From contig JBBBWG010028235.1 of the NCBI GenBank assembly GCA_037176905.1, positions 1-58,839 on the forward strand: a stretch of DNA of 58,839 nucleotides, read 5' to 3'. Each line of letters begins with the position of its first letter. Positions within the stretch are counted from its first letter, which is position 1. Of the stretch, positions 29,247 through 42,119 are shown piece by piece. This DNA comes from Azolla pinnata (lineage: Eukaryota; Streptophyta; Polypodiopsida; Salviniales; Salviniaceae). The translations under genes were made by a program, and so were the position numbers. The notes beneath the pieces were generated by a model. The model did no database searches and had not been told where the DNA came from. It saw only the letters and a program-made list of their open reading frames with translations.

Positions 29247-32200
29247 TCAGATAGTAGCCGGCTCGACTGGCACTGTCCTCTCTGACAGAGGAGTCGTAGT
29301 TGCAACAACTGACTTTGAGTCTACCGCGGTTGCCGGGGACATATCACTTAATGGCTTTCCAGTAAGTCGGTACTCTGTTTCTGGCCTCCGGCAGACTTTC
29401 CTTAACGGAACAATTTCCTGCACATGAACCACATCAATTTGTCAATCATGAAAGAAAAAAAAAACAAAAGCATGGTACCATCCTTGCTGACAAACAAAAG
29501 TGTATGTGAATTCATGAACTAGGAATGCTTTGCATCCAGAAACTTTAACTTCTTCATTCATCTTGTCGTTCTGTATGGGAATGATATGGCACGGAATGAA
29601 CAAAGAGAATGCGTCGTTTCAAAGCTAGAATGGGTGATCTCCAACACTTCTACAACATCTAGTTTAAAGTATATAGAGTTGTTGCAACACAGAAAATCGG
29701 TCCACATAATTTCCTCAAATTACACTTCAGGTATAGAGTAAATAGACTACCTCAACACCATCATGGTCATACTGAACTAGAAACCGGCATCGACATCCTC
29801 TAGCATCATGCCTTCGCCTCTCAACCTCCTTGATACGAGCATCATAATAGAGAGCTTGTTCAGAACCTTCCTGTGTTTTCATACACAAAAAGTTAAGTAC
29901 AAAACAGGGCTTCTAATGTTATCTATCACAAGAAAGACTTCACAAGTACCTGGAAGCAAAGAATAAGGTCACCAGGAAGTACTGCTACACACTCTGTGGC
30001 TTCACATGGTAATGACCGCAACCGAACACTAGTCTTTACATTTACCCATTCATCCTCTTCTGCCCCAAATCCAGCAAAACGCACTTTTACTTCCTGCAAC
30101 TACAAGCTCGTCAAACTCCCACAAAACATAAGCCTAGTAGACATAATCACAGCTGTATCAATGGAGAAGCAAAAAATTGGGAATGGCAATGATAATGAAA
30201 AAATTGTATCCTTGAAACCAACAGGATCAAGTTAGAAAGACAAAAAAAAATGCATTTCTGAAATGCCAAGCGTATAGAAGATGCAGCAAAAACTACAAAG
30301 ATGGCTGAGGCAACAAAGTGATGTGGGCAACCACCAACCTAACCCTGTACTCATAAATGAACGAAATGCATAGGAAACATTTATGGAACTATATTGCCAC
30401 ACACCGGATCACCAGTATCAAGCATTCTGTGTCCTGAAAACGAATCTACATCATACCTGCACAGCAAAAAAAGAATTCTATGGTGAGCTTGATTTTCATA
30501 TCATAAAGCCACTGCGAGGTCAGGAGAGGTACTGAGCAGATTGACAATCAATTCAAATTGTAAGTAAAACAGTATAATTTCTAGAATGAATTGAACCGTT
30601 GTTATTCTCAAAGATGCCTAAAAACATTAGACATTCAAAACTCAATGATGGTCATACAGGGGTTAAAAATATGTTACCAAGCAGCATCTCGAGCTGATTT
30701 TGCTTCAAACTCCAGTTTTTGCTGCTCAATTGGCTTCCCAATAGGGCCTAGGATATAAACGAAACTCTGCTCAAGTAAGAATAAGAGTAAATAAGTCACC
30801 CCATTAAAATACAAACTCACCTGATGGCACTGCAGCTGATGTGATTGTTGCCCGCCTTGCAGCACCAGTCATGTCCAGGGATGTTGGTTGTACCATTGTC
30901 ATTGGCCTGTCTGGCACTTTGACACCTTTCTTCACTGCATGCCGCCGATTTTGAAACCAATTCCATACCTGCAAAAAAGAAAAAAAGAGCATCTTAATAT
31001 AATACTATAAACACATGTAGACGAACATAATGAACCTGTAATGTTTTCCTTTCATTGCATCTATGTCACATCTCAACCCAAGTAAAGACTAAGTGGCCCA
31101 TATCTCTTTCCATGATTATCTGCAAAACATTACTAGAACAGAACTAGATGACCATTCAGATATTTTAGATACCTGCTTATATTGAACAGTTGACTTCCCT
31201 GCTCGTTCAGCACTAGCACTGAAAACAAGAACAAGATTCATAAAGAAGGAACTTCAAGATACAGTTTAAACTTCGGAATGTCCTTCTGTACAAGGCCAAA
31301 ATGACACCTGAATGACTCGGCAAGAGCTACCATAGATTCACGGGAGGGAGCAGCACCCCTTGCATCCTCGAGTGCTTTCTCCATTATGGCCACCTACATA
31401 AACATTGATAAAAAGATATGATGACCAAAGAAAAAAAATGTATGCCAGAGAAAATACAAGCTCAAAGCTATGCCACTCATATGGTTGCAAGCCTTGTTAA
31501 AATAACGGCTTTTAATAGGCTTGGCAGTTCTGAGGTAACAGAATCACAACTACAAGTCATGGTTTGACACTGATAATCACCATCTAACTACATCTTGAGG
31601 ACATTGGCTTTTCCAAGTATACATGTCCCCGAATCCTCGATATATATATATATATTCAAAGAAATGTGCATACGACCTCATAGAAATATAAAGTCTTGGA
31701 GTAGTTGCAGAAGCAAATGACAATTTTTACATGCATCTATGTTCGAATGTCAGACACAAACGATTAAATTCATATCATTAGCACTTTATAGGTAAAAATT
31801 ACACACGTCCGAATTCCAATCAAGAAGTATGAGAAGAGTCTGGACACTATATCGAGGACACACTACAACAGTTATTCTTCCAGATGTGAACAGCCATGCT
31901 CTACAATCCCCTACTCAAAACACAGAGGAGATTGAAACAACAAAAAAGTAGATAGCTTTCTTGGCTTCTTTGTTCCACCTGACCTTTGAACTTTTTATAT
32001 CTACATATATGGGAGCAGAGCTTTGTAATGACGGCAATTGAATATCCAGGCAGGAAACTCCGTAGATTAGGTCAAAGCTTAATCTCAAGCTCAACAATGT
32101 CATCAGAGAAAAGAAACGAAAACAGTCATAAAGCTAGGCATCAAGCCTGAGCCCAGGGCTCTCTACCAAAAGCTCAATTTTTGGCGGCAAATGTGAAATA

Positions 32201-32584
32201 TCAGTGCTTCATCTGTCACCGTCCCTCCCTATCGAAATCACTTCCCCTGAGCCCTCTGCTCTTTGCAGATAAGCACAGTGAGACAGTCAATTTAAGATCC
32301 GTTCTGCACACATGGGCCATGTTCTACTCCATGGAAGAAATTCAAAAATCATCATATTCATCCGCAACCATCAGAATTGACGCAAACAACCATCAGAACT
32401 GACGCAAACAACCATCGGGGGCACCGGGAATACCCGACACCACGAAGCAACCTAAGGAAGAAAACGAACTCTAGCGGGAATTCGCTCTGACAAACGAAAG
32501 CGGAAGAACAAAAAGAAGACTTGAGAGCACCTCAGATCCAAGGAAACGAAAGACGGGCCCGCCATTCGCAGGTGGTCGACCCAT
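29247..32584 (-). CDS. SHH: SAWADEE-homeodomain protein (SHH1/SHH2-like)
   Basis: Nine exons join in frame to 296 aa: 32531-32584, 31308-31393, 31173-31218, 30821-30968, 30678-30747, 30405-30456, 29950-30093, 29751-29870, 29247-29417. The first exon codes only 18 residues ([18 protein letters not shown]) and is separated by a 1.1-kb intron. A divergent homeodomain follows ([14 protein letters not shown] to [15 protein letters not shown]), then a low-complexity linker, then a SAWADEE domain. The SAWADEE domain starts at [14 protein letters not shown] and runs through [16 protein letters not shown] and [20 protein letters not shown] to [14 protein letters not shown]. The Cys and His residues used for zinc binding (CRCR, YDHD, VCRRP) are present. 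In Arabidopsis, SHH1 reads H3K9me2 lacking K4 methylation and recruits Pol IV for RNA-directed DNA methylation. SHH2 is the close paralogue, and I cannot choose between them. Confidence 0.93.
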
Positions 32585-34247
32585 TTCTGCAGCGGAGAAG
32601 AACAGCAGCAGCAGCAGGGAGAAGAAGCGAAGGAAGTACATGTACATATGGCGTATATATGCCAGGTATATTTATACGTATTCGTATGCCGTATGCTCAA
32701 CACAGTTTCCATGTATATATACACCTGTGAATGTACGTATAGAATAAGAAGTGTCTTCTTCTTCAAAGATATCAAAGAACAGTAGCAGGACATCTTTGAG
32801 TTGTACATAATTGATTCTACAACGGTGATCGCATGTTTGCAGTTCGAATCATCGGAATGATTCACAGGTTGTACACGATTTTTGATGCCCTTATGTGAAT
32901 CGTCAGCATGTCGGCGGGGGAACAAGCCATGCGTCAACATTGCTATATACATCAGCATCTCCCGCAGAAGATTGTATGCGACGTTCGCATGTCTCGACTC
33001 CGTAGCAAAATCTAACGAGCCTTCTTTCTGCCCCCGCCCACTTGGGGACTGTAGGCCCAATTAGTTCTTGTACATGCCTAAATTGAGTAAATGGTTTTGC
33101 TGGTTTTCTGTATCGAGATCCAAGTACAAGTTCAGCCAAGCACCATTCACCAAAACATCCTTCCAACGATGCAGATTGCAAGTTTAGGATGCTCATCCAA
33201 GAACAACGAGATGATGACAATGAGATTTGGTGGTCATAGTACAAGCACCTGTTTATCTTACACCATTGACTGGTTTTCCTACACGATACTACGGAGGACT
33301 TCTAAATCGATCTCCCTTCGGAAAGGCAAAATGTAATGAAGGTAAGACTTTGTGCTCTTTGAAGCAAAACCGCTCTTTAGATCATTCCCATCATTCCAAG
33401 GAGAATGCTCCAACATGGCAAATAGCCTTCCACAGGGTTAGCATGATCTAAAGATGCATCAGTTAGGAAATGCAGGGAAATACAATCCAATGTAAATGTA
33501 ACAAACTGACCCTAAACCTGAGATGAAGCTCCATATGTTCCAAGTTGAACCAACAAAATAATGTCGTCATACCAATGGAACATGATGGTTAAACTACTAC
33601 TGCCATCTTTCAATTGACAAACACACAGACATGCAAAAGCATGCAGAATGGAAAGAACAATTAAGGTGATCAAAACAAAACCATCACATCACATGCAAAA
33701 GAAAGAAATGCACAAATCATACCAGACAAGAAGCACTAAGTAAATTGTCGGAGCTCAAGTTCTCACTAAACTTTAGCTGATAGTTTTGAGCTTATTTTCT
33801 AGCAGTAGTAACTTGCATATCAAATAAACAATGTTCACCAACCTGGCAATCCTGGCACCAGAAAATAGAACATTACAAAATCTTTGTAAACCATGAACAT
33901 GTTAATGTTCTTTCGCATGTCAGCCATAGCAATCGGTTGGTCTAATGACCTAGCTAACACATGCCCCCAAAAAGTGTTTCATTCCATTATACATGTGCAG
34001 ATCAATTAATGTCCCGAAGTTCAAACCGAAATCCTAGTACCTGCATAACCTAATATATAAGCCAACACTGACCTTGCCCCATGCCATTTTAAACTTCCAA
34101 AGTGTTCAAAATGATTCCTATGGCCTCTTATCCATACCAACAGAAGGAAATGAATGGTATGATGCCTTCCCACAATAGAATATGAAATAATGTGAGCCAG
34201 AAAGGCTGGTACTACCTTCTTGCACATAGTCACAAATACTGAGAACC
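32585..34247. other. Spacer between SHH promoter side and eIF4B-like 3' end
   Basis: No gene is supported. It should contain the SHH promoter and the 3' UTR of the eIF4B-like gene. The 32452-33060 minus-strand open frame overlaps the first SHH exon in another frame and has no motif. Bases 32640-32715 have alternating TACAT/GTATA words. Confidence 0.4.
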
Positions 34248-37200
34248 TCAGAACGCATTTGCGCGCTTATACCCACCTTGGGTATAGACATCTCTGGGAC
34301 CAGGTGTAAGGGACTCAGTCAGGCGAGAAAAAGGCACATCTCTGGGAGAGGACTTGTAATTCCCGGGCGATTCCAGCCGTAAGTTAGGTCCAGCAGGTCG
34401 TGGCATAGGTGACCTCTGTATGGGCTGTCCTGATGATGCATGGGTAGTACTAGTTGTAGTAGTAGAAAAGGATGTTGACCGAGAGAATGCTTTAGCAAGC
34501 TCTGCAGCAGAAGGTATTGAACCACGTGTGGACCCTCCATCCACAGAGATTAAGTTACTCTGTGGCCCAACTTGTGGACTAGGAGTATCATTTGTTCTCC
34601 TCCAGCTCTCTTGCTTATTTATATTTGGTCTTTCTGGATCCCGCTTGTCTTGAGTGTAGCGAGAAGTCCTATCCTCCCTTCTATCCACATCCATTCTATC
34701 TCTCCTACCTTGGCTCTCATTGCGCTCCAAGAGACCGCTATCATTTCTTCCCAACTGCTTCACCATCTCACCTTGCTCCAATCGTGTTCCCTCATTCTTC
34801 TTATCTTCATACTTATCTTGTCTTTCCCCACTATATTCTGTTCCTCCAGTTCGATTAGCTTCACCCGGAGTCCGTGAAGCACTGTTGACAATTGCAATGT
34901 AAGCACAAATCAAACTTCCACAATTAATTCGCCCATCAGTGCTTCTCTGATGGCTCAAAAGCTAGACTTACTTTAAAGACAATCCTGGACTCAGGATGGG
35001 ATCAACACCCACAATAACAGACTCATCAACGCCTCGCTCTTTTAACACCTGCAAGAATTATATACCGTGTTATTACAAAGAAACTGTTGTATTCTGCATG
35101 ACTAAAACAGAACAAAGAGAAGTTTTGTACCAGCTCCCGAGGTCGAGCACCACCAAATACAGACATCCTACAGAGAAGATAACAAGTGATTACTTTAGTA
35201 TCTTCTGGTAGGTATCATTAAAAGATAAATGCACAGATTTACACTTTATTCCTGATTTAACCAACCCAAGTATGTGCACTACAAATACAAGGAGAGCAAG
35301 TAAACATCTGGGTTAACAAAAATATACAGATGAAAAAAGGTGAGAATGACAATAAAAAGGGTAACAGAAAGATATGCAGTTTCACACCCTGCAGGTAGGA
35401 CTAGTAACAAGAATTTAAGTCATTGAGTCATAAAAACTATACCATCCAGACCTAAAATAATCTCAACATGTATAATAATAAGATATGAATGCCCCAATTC
35501 TCATCAGAGAAAAAAACTAATATATATTATATGAAAGTTTTCTCATGTAAATGTGTTCATCCTGGATGGTTGAAACCATCAGAATATTAAATCACGTTTA
35601 TAGGAGGGTTCTATTGCAAAACACTTCATGTTATCTGAATGTGCCATGTTCTCTAATGATGCATGTGAAAAAAACATTAAAAGTATCAATTCAACACATA
35701 AATGTGGTTGGCTTATAAAAATATATACTAGTTCAACCATAATTCAAGAATGGTTTTAAGGAATCTGAAAAAAGCAAACAAACATGAATGATACAACAAA
35801 AGCCAAGCTCTTAAAATTACAATAAAATATGAATGATGCAACAAAACTCAAGCTCAAAAAATAAAATACCTTTCTTTCACAGAGCCACTGGCTGGTATGA
35901 CATTGACAGGTTGGGAACGAGGCTTCAGGCTAAGTTTTGGTCTCTCAACACCTCCACTCGAATCCTCAGATTTTGGGCCTCCACTAGTTGTCAAAGTTGT
36001 AGCCGAAGACATATTTGAAGGCGATATTCCAGAAGACTGAACAGTCTCGGTGACCATAAACAGCTTTTCCTGGAGTAGAAACAGGGTTAGAGTGAGTCAC
36101 TAAGAATAAAATATCTGGAAAACATCTGAACATTCACATTTCTAGTTTCTTATTTTCACATTACTATATTTCAATAAGAAACTATCAGTTTTTAAACACC
36201 TTCATCAAACAAAAAGGGGAGGAGCAAAGTCAGACCAAATAATGAAACACTAAGTAATACTTTGGAATTTTCACTTGAATAAAATTGTGAGATGGTAAAC
36301 CTGTTGAATTTCTTCGGTAAAATCCACCTCAACAGGTTTTGTCCGTGGTAACAGTTTCAATTTGGGCCTTTCCAGAGCTGAATTCTTTGATTCTGATTCC
36401 AACAACGAGCTGGAAGCGCCACTGGTTGTGCTCAACCCAGGACCACCAACATCTTCAGATTGTAATTTTCCATTCTGACCTTGGTCACGATCAGAGACAA
36501 ATGGTGCTCTACTCCTATCATTGGCTCGATTAGCCTTCGATGCATCAGAAGTTTCAAGTGTGAAAGGCTCTCTGCTTTTGAGGTACAAAGATGAACCACC
36601 TTTCCCACTCTCTTCTTTGCTAAAAGTCTGATAGGTACTTTCAGAGTGAGAACTGATACCTCCAGCATCCCTGCTATTAAAGCTTCGCCTCTCATAATCA
36701 GATGCAGTATCTCTAGTTGTGTCCATAACCCTGCTTTCATCATAGCCTCTTCGAGGGGAAGGCTCTGGCCTCAGCCTTCCAAAAGTTACCACTGCAGCAT
36801 CTCTTGATTCTGCATAAACAGCTGGTTCGCTACCACTCAGTTTTGCAGAGTCTCGAAACCCACCTCTCATGTTTACTTGCTCATTATACAAGGCACCCTC
36901 GGTCTCCCTCTGAGCACTACCCCCTTTCCGATTGCTTTCAGCATACATAGACCTATTATCAATGTATTTTACAGAATCGGATCTCTCTATTTCGAATCTT
37001 GAATCTTTTGATGGGGGTATGTCAATGGCCCTGTCAGATTCACGATATGCCACTCGAGAGATCTCATTCCTTACATTCTCATTATGAACTGCTTCAGTAC
37101 CAGTTAAATATCTCTCCCCATCAAACTTCGATTGAGCATACTCACTTGCTGGATGGGGTTCGTTTGAAGGGCTAAGGATGCGAGAGTTCCACCTACCTGA

Positions 37201-38048
37201 GGAAACCTTTTCCAAAGCAGTAGCTTGCATAATATTCCTTGATCCAGCCACAGAGGCTTTTCCATCTCCACCCAATTCGTTATAGCCAGGTGGAGATAAC
37301 CTGTAAGATTCGACATCTTTCCTGGCTGTCCAGACATTCTGCACACCTGTGCCAGAGCTTACAGAGTGAATTTGGTGGTAGCCACCTTCCTCATGGTTAC
37401 CATGGCTTAAAGGAGACTGGATCCTTCTCTGAACATCTTCAAATTGCGGCTTCAGAGGAGCAACAGTTGCTGAGTTGATACCTTCATTCTGATACCGCTC
37501 AACCCTTTGATCAGGTATGTACTTGGAAGATGTGTAACTTGTTCGATTCTCCAAGGTGTACCTTTCTGGTAGACGTTCAAATAGTTGCCTATGCTCATAA
37601 ATTGAATCTTCATATGAGTCTACTTGACCCCGGCGGCTGTGTCCCTCTACTGGCTTCCGTTCATCCTCATCATAATTCTTCCCAATTGTTGCAGGATTAG
37701 GTAAGTAAGACACTCTTTCATCTACAGACCGGCTAAAATTCCCAGATGTCTGCCTTGCAAATCCAGCTCTATCCCCACCATAACCTCTATGCCAGCCACC
37801 AGATCCAGGTCTCTCGATTTTCCGTTCAACGATCCTGTAAAAACAGATATTACATAGAAATCATACAGTATTCTACCCTTTCATTCTCATGCACCCATAT
37901 AAATCGCATTTCTCGAATGACAGTTTCCCCCAGAGTATCAAGAGCCATGATCTTACATTCCAGGTGCTGATGGAAGAGGTAAATCTGAAGGTATGGAGCC
38001 ACCGTGAAAATCCCTCAAAGTCATCGTAGAGACCTTCTTCTTAGACAT
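34248..38048 (-). CDS. eIF4B-related plant protein, largely disordered
   Basis: Six exons join in frame to 857 aa: 37957-38048, 36301-37834, 35870-36069, 35131-35167, 34972-35048, 34248-34881. The N-terminus MSKKKVSTMTLRDFHGGSIP and the following SDLPLPSAPG are a signature I recall from plant proteins annotated as eIF4B/eIF-related. Most of the protein is polar and rich in Arg, Ser, Glu and Tyr with no predicted fold. Two RPKL-type motifs lie in the middle: ALERPKLKLLPRTKPVE and VERPKLSLKPRSQPVN. A short conserved block, FGGARPRELVLKERGVDE, follows and then a charged tail. Such motifs occur in plant eIF4B-type translation factors. No RRM is visible, so the role in translation is inferred. The first exon is short and the leader extends to about 39.5 kb. 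Confidence 0.85.
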
Positions 38049-39705
38049 TCTAAACTTGACCTAAGGGCAGATAACTGCCAACAAGTCGAAAGGGCAGCAA
38101 CACGAACGAAACTTAAGCCTGACTTGTCGATAATATTCTTCTCAGACTTAGCAATGTGTCTTTATCAATGCACAAGAAGTCCTAAAGCTGCAACAACAAT
38201 CTTCGTTAGATTAGACCAAAGAGATGTCTGTAGGAATAGTTATGAAGCTAAATCGAAACGAAGGTTCTAAATCCTCCAGAACCCTCAAGGTCGAGTTTAG
38301 CATAGAAATGCTCAAAAGTAAACAGAAAGAATCGGAATCCCTTTCTCAACTTTGAGAAAAAAAAGCAAATAACAATAACATAAACAAATATTTCAATGGA
38401 GTTCATAGACAAAGAAAATGAAAGAAAAGCAAGGAATAGGGAACTTAAAGAAGATGCGAAGTTGTCTACGTAACCAGAAGAACAGTGGGTAGAATTCAAG
38501 AGAGTCATGATGCAAAAAAAGGTCAAGCATTGACAGAAGAATGTAAAATTTTGTGGTCAAACCAGATTGGATGAGAGATGCAATTTCACGCTTAAGGTCC
38601 AAGGCATGCCCAATCAATGGACCAGAAGAACACGCAATGTAAACAAAGAAATCAAAACACTTAGCAAGACTCAAAATTTAAGCACAATTAGGAATGATAT
38701 CCCGGCACAGAAAGTACAGACCTGAGCTCGCAAATATGTATGAAAATGATCTATGTGGGATAGACATGTAAAACCAACAACTGGAAAAACAAAATAAGAT
38801 TCAGCCTTGCAGTGATTCCAGTGATCTATCATTCTGAATAGAACTGCTCTCGATTAGGAAAAAAAATACGTTTATCAGACAAAACTTACAAGAGATCTAG
38901 CAAAAATAAGTACGAGCACGGATTTACCCTATTTGTGACAGTTTACAGACCTTTCGTAGGATTTGAGGCGCGGAAAAATCAATAAAAGCAGAACTTTTCT
39001 GATTCACGATACGATTCCTGCTCAAACATCCAGGGAAACACGGAAACGAAAAAAACGTTAGCTTTCCACAGTAAAAGCACATAAAATATGTTAGGTTTCG
39101 GATCGTCGAAACAAAAAGGAAAGAAGAGGTGGAATTCCAGAAAATACAAGCACAAAACAAGGAGAGAGCGAATAGAAAACCTTGCGTCCGTGTGGCCGGC
39201 CAAAATGGGGAGATCTTATACCAGGATGTAGGGGGCAGGGTGAGGACGGATGTTTAGGAAGATGCTGAACGAGACGACACCAGGATATGCGGCGAGGATC
39301 GAGGCAACAAAAGGGGGCTTTCCCGATGGCGTGAAGAAGCGGAAGAAGAAAAGGACGAAGACCTTCGAAGGCGAAGGCGAAGACGGAGGCGGGAGGCGGG
39401 AGGCGAGGAGGAGTATGACAAACGGAGAGGCAACGCTGAGCGCAGAACAGGAACCTCTCTGGTGGCGATGGAGATCCACGAAACCCTAAAAAGTCAGAGA
39501 GCAGAAGAAGAAGATCTCTTCGATGACAGAGACAATAGAAATAGGGCAAAAGGGAGGGGCCCCTGGTTTTCTGAAATTCTAAATATACCCCTGCCCCTCT
39601 TCTTCTCTTTTATAACTTCTTTTCGGTCATGAGCAACAGTACATAATAATAATACTCATAATGGATCTGGTCTTCTCGTTTGAGCTTGACAACCATCACA
39701 AAGTC
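38049..39705 (-). other. Leader and promoter region of the eIF4B-like gene
   Basis: No coding exon is seen between the start codon and about 39.55 kb. Open frames on both strands here (such as 39091-39549) are GC-richer and lack motifs, and probably reflect the 5' UTR exon. One or more leader introns are likely because the region is 1.5 kb long and the first ATG is preceded by an AT-rich stretch. Confidence 0.4.
39478..39492 (-). promoter_or_regulatory. Telo-box (AAACCCTAAA)
   Basis: CGAAACCCTAAAAAG on the + strand, that is TTTTTAGGGTTTCG in the direction of the eIF4B-like gene. It lies near the presumed transcription start. In plants the telo-box is common near start sites of translation-related genes, which fits this neighbour. 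Assignment to this gene is inferred. Confidence 0.5.
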
Positions 39706-39795
39706 GGTCGATCGATGACGAGTCGATCGATCCATGATCGGGATGTGATCGGTTTTCTGATCGATCGATCGATGATTGGGATGTGATCGGTTTTC
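39706..39795. repeat. GATCGATC repeat next to the second gap
   Basis: GGGATGTGATCGGTTTTC occurs at about 39740 and 39778, 38 bp apart, with GATCGATCGATC between. The repeat runs into the gap. Confidence 0.75.
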
Positions 39796-39895
39796 NNNNN
39801 NNNNNNNNNNNNNNNNNNNNNNNNNNNNNNNNNNNNNNNNNNNNNNNNNNNNNNNNNNNNNNNNNNNNNNNNNNNNNNNNNNNNNNNNNNNNNNN
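39796..39895. other. Assembly gap of 100 N
   Basis: Exactly 100 undetermined bases placed directly after a GATC repeat. The true length is unknown. Open frames that read across it are meaningless. Confidence 0.98.
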
Positions 39896-40547
39896 CTGCT
39901 TTGCCTCAATGCCACTACTAGTGCTTTGACAACAGTTGACGACAAGAAACGTAAAGAAGTGCATCCGGAGGACCGAAGTCGAGCTCGCACGACATAGCGA
40001 CTCAAGTCGCGAGTAGGACAATGTCGATCTTGTTAACGAGATTATCATTTTCGGCATCATGACACAGCCACGATCTCTATGCTTCTTCGTTGTCGATGAT
40101 TCGTCGCGTTGAATGGGAAGTCCAAGAAAGTGAATGCATACAAAAGCCCGGAACGGTAAAACATAGATTGCGGTTTCCGATTTGGTAACGGTTCCAACAC
40201 TGGTCACGATTTAGACAACAACTTCGACGAGTTCGATCCATCAGAACAACTCAATCCAGCTGATAGCCGCACTGCGAGCGGGTTCGATCCATTGGAATTA
40301 CTCGATCCAGCATCAAGCAGGGAGGTGAAATCGCTTCGATGGCAGGCAGGGACACGGACATCTTGCTCCTGTGCTCTTTTCATTGATTCGAGCTCAAAAT
40401 GGTGGTCTAAATCACACAATTCGCGATCGACCAAGTGTCCGATTGCAGCGAGTCATGTTACGGCACTCTGGAGGCAGATTCCAGCGCAAAGGATTCGGAG
40501 CATAGGACCGATACGCATTGTCAATGCAATTCCTATCTAAACAAATC
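39896..40547. other. Spacer with a 51-bp direct repeat
   Basis: No gene is supported. GTTCGATCCATNNGAA followed by ACTCNATCCAGC occurs twice, at 40231 and 40282. The rest is unique and moderately GC-rich. Confidence 0.5.
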
Positions 40548-40610
40548 CTCAGGGTTTAGGGTTTTTAGGGTTTTCAGGGTTTTAGGGTTTTAGGGTTTTA
40601 GGGTTTTAGC
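40548..40610 (+). promoter_or_regulatory. TTTAGGG-like cluster upstream of CITRX
   Basis: About eight close copies of plant telomere-like words (AGGGTTTAGGGTTTTTAGGG, then four GTTTTAGG units) lie 110-170 bp before the CITRX start codon. The 8-base GTTTTAGG spacing differs from the perfect 7-base telomere unit. Telo-boxes are plant promoter elements; a cluster may also be an interstitial telomere-like remnant. Confidence 0.75.
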
Positions 40611-40720
40611 GGTTTTTTCTTGGAGCAGATGAGCAGGGGTATTTTCACAATTTCTATTTCTTGTTCTTTTAGAGGTTTTGAGATTTTGGCCGCCTGATTC
40701 TGTGCTCTTCCTGTGTGGCT

Positions 40721-42119
40721 ATGGCGGCGATGCCTTCGGCTATGGCTACTGCTGCTGCTTCTTCCTCGAGCATTGCTGCGTTTGCTCCTCCTCTCAAGGC
40801 CCCCCGCCCTCCTCTTCTTCTCCGCTCCTCTCACCGCTGCCGCAGAGCCTCTCGCCCTCTCGTAACGGCCAAGTTCTACGGGGAGTCCAAGCACTATTTG
40901 GTGGTAAATCCAAGCCATTCTCCTCTGTTTTCTCCTTCCCTCTTCCTGTCGCTGCGTACTTGTTCGGTTTCTATTCCGTCCTCGAGCGAAACCAAAGCAT
41001 CGTTGGCTGGCAGTGAAGCTCTGATCTTTTCCTTCCCTTAATCGGCCTGGTTTTGTTTTGTTAATATCCAGAACACGTGCATCATGGACTCCATAAGGAA
41101 GAGAAAAATCCTAATCTCTTCCATGGAGGCTTGCTTGTTTTTACATACTGTACACCGAGGAATCAAAAGGCATTCTAGGCGAAGAAGAAGACCTTTCCTC
41201 CAAAACATAGTTTTGAAGCAAGAAAATTTCCCACATTATTGTGTGTTTTCTTGTTTCTTTTATGCATCGACAGAACAAAGTCTCAAGAACTGAGCTGGAC
41301 AAGCTCTTGGATCCTGATCGTAGCAAGTCGGTAATAGTGGATTTCTATGCAACATGGTGCGGGCCCTGTGTTATCCTTGCGCAAGAGCTCGAAAGGGTAA
41401 GTCTTTGGGTATTATCCAGTCTGTCTTGTTGGAAATATTTTGTTTGCCCGCCCAAATGGTATTGCAGCTTCGATTCTCTTCAGATTTCTCTTGCACCTGA
41501 CCCAGTGAGCTACCAATCCTCCAAAACGAAGTTTTTGCATTCCTAAGTTCAGAAATTCCACTCAGTTGTATGGCTTGTGAAGTGCAGAAATTCCGTTCAC
41601 TGCATGTAAAAGACTTTGTCAGACAGGGAACATGATCTCGTTAGATGAATGTATGAAGCTGGACCCTGAATTTGGTTTTTCAGTGTTTGGTCTATTTCAG
41701 TATTGATTTCATGCTCCATTTTATATAGCAATCCAATGAAAAGTAGGTCTAAGAAGGGCTCAAAACTCTTATTTTCTACTACCTTTTACTCTTTCTAAAG
41801 GTTTGCAACTCATTTTCTTCGGCTGCGTTTAGTTAGCGGTCGAGTTCGGGCATGTGATCGAATTCGTGAAGATAGATACGGATGAAGAATATGAGCTCGC
41901 ACAAAAGATGGAGGTTATATACTGCAATAACATCATAGAACTGAATTATGTTTTCCTATGTTTCTCTGGCTCTAAACATACATTTGACTGTTTTGGCAGG
42001 TTCGGGGATTGCCGACCGTCATTTTTGTCAGCAAAGATGCCGAGAAGAATGCCATTCGCACCGAGGGCATTTTCCCGAGAGAGATATATCGAGATATCAT
42101 CAAAGATCATCTATTATAA
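40721..42119 (+). CDS. CITRX: Chloroplast thioredoxin-like CITRX (TRX z)
   Basis: Four exons join in frame to 168 aa: 40721-40903, 41274-41396, 41833-41913, 42000-42119. Exon 1 codes an Ala/Ser/Pro/Arg-rich chloroplast transit peptide of about 55 residues. The thioredoxin fold follows with the active site YATWCGPC, cis-Pro in VRGLPTVIFV, and the TRX z-type blocks LAVEFG, DTDEEYELAQKM and NAIRTEGIFP. TRX z is part of the plastid-encoded RNA polymerase complex (PAP10) and is needed for chloroplast development. The first in-frame codon upstream is GTG; I used the first ATG at 40721. The exon-3 acceptor at 41833 was chosen because it gives LAVEFG in frame. Confidence 0.94.

Noticed and set aside
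32452..33060. 202-codon minus-strand frame
   Set aside because: It overlaps the first SHH exon in another frame and carries no recognisable domain.
38248..39549. Several Phe/Leu- or Pro-rich minus-strand frames upstream of the eIF4B-like gene
   Set aside because: They have no motif and no consistent splice phase with the first coding exon; leader sequence is a simpler reading.
39610..40207. Open frames spanning the second N gap
   Set aside because: They contain about 34 unknown residues from N bases and GATC repeat translation.
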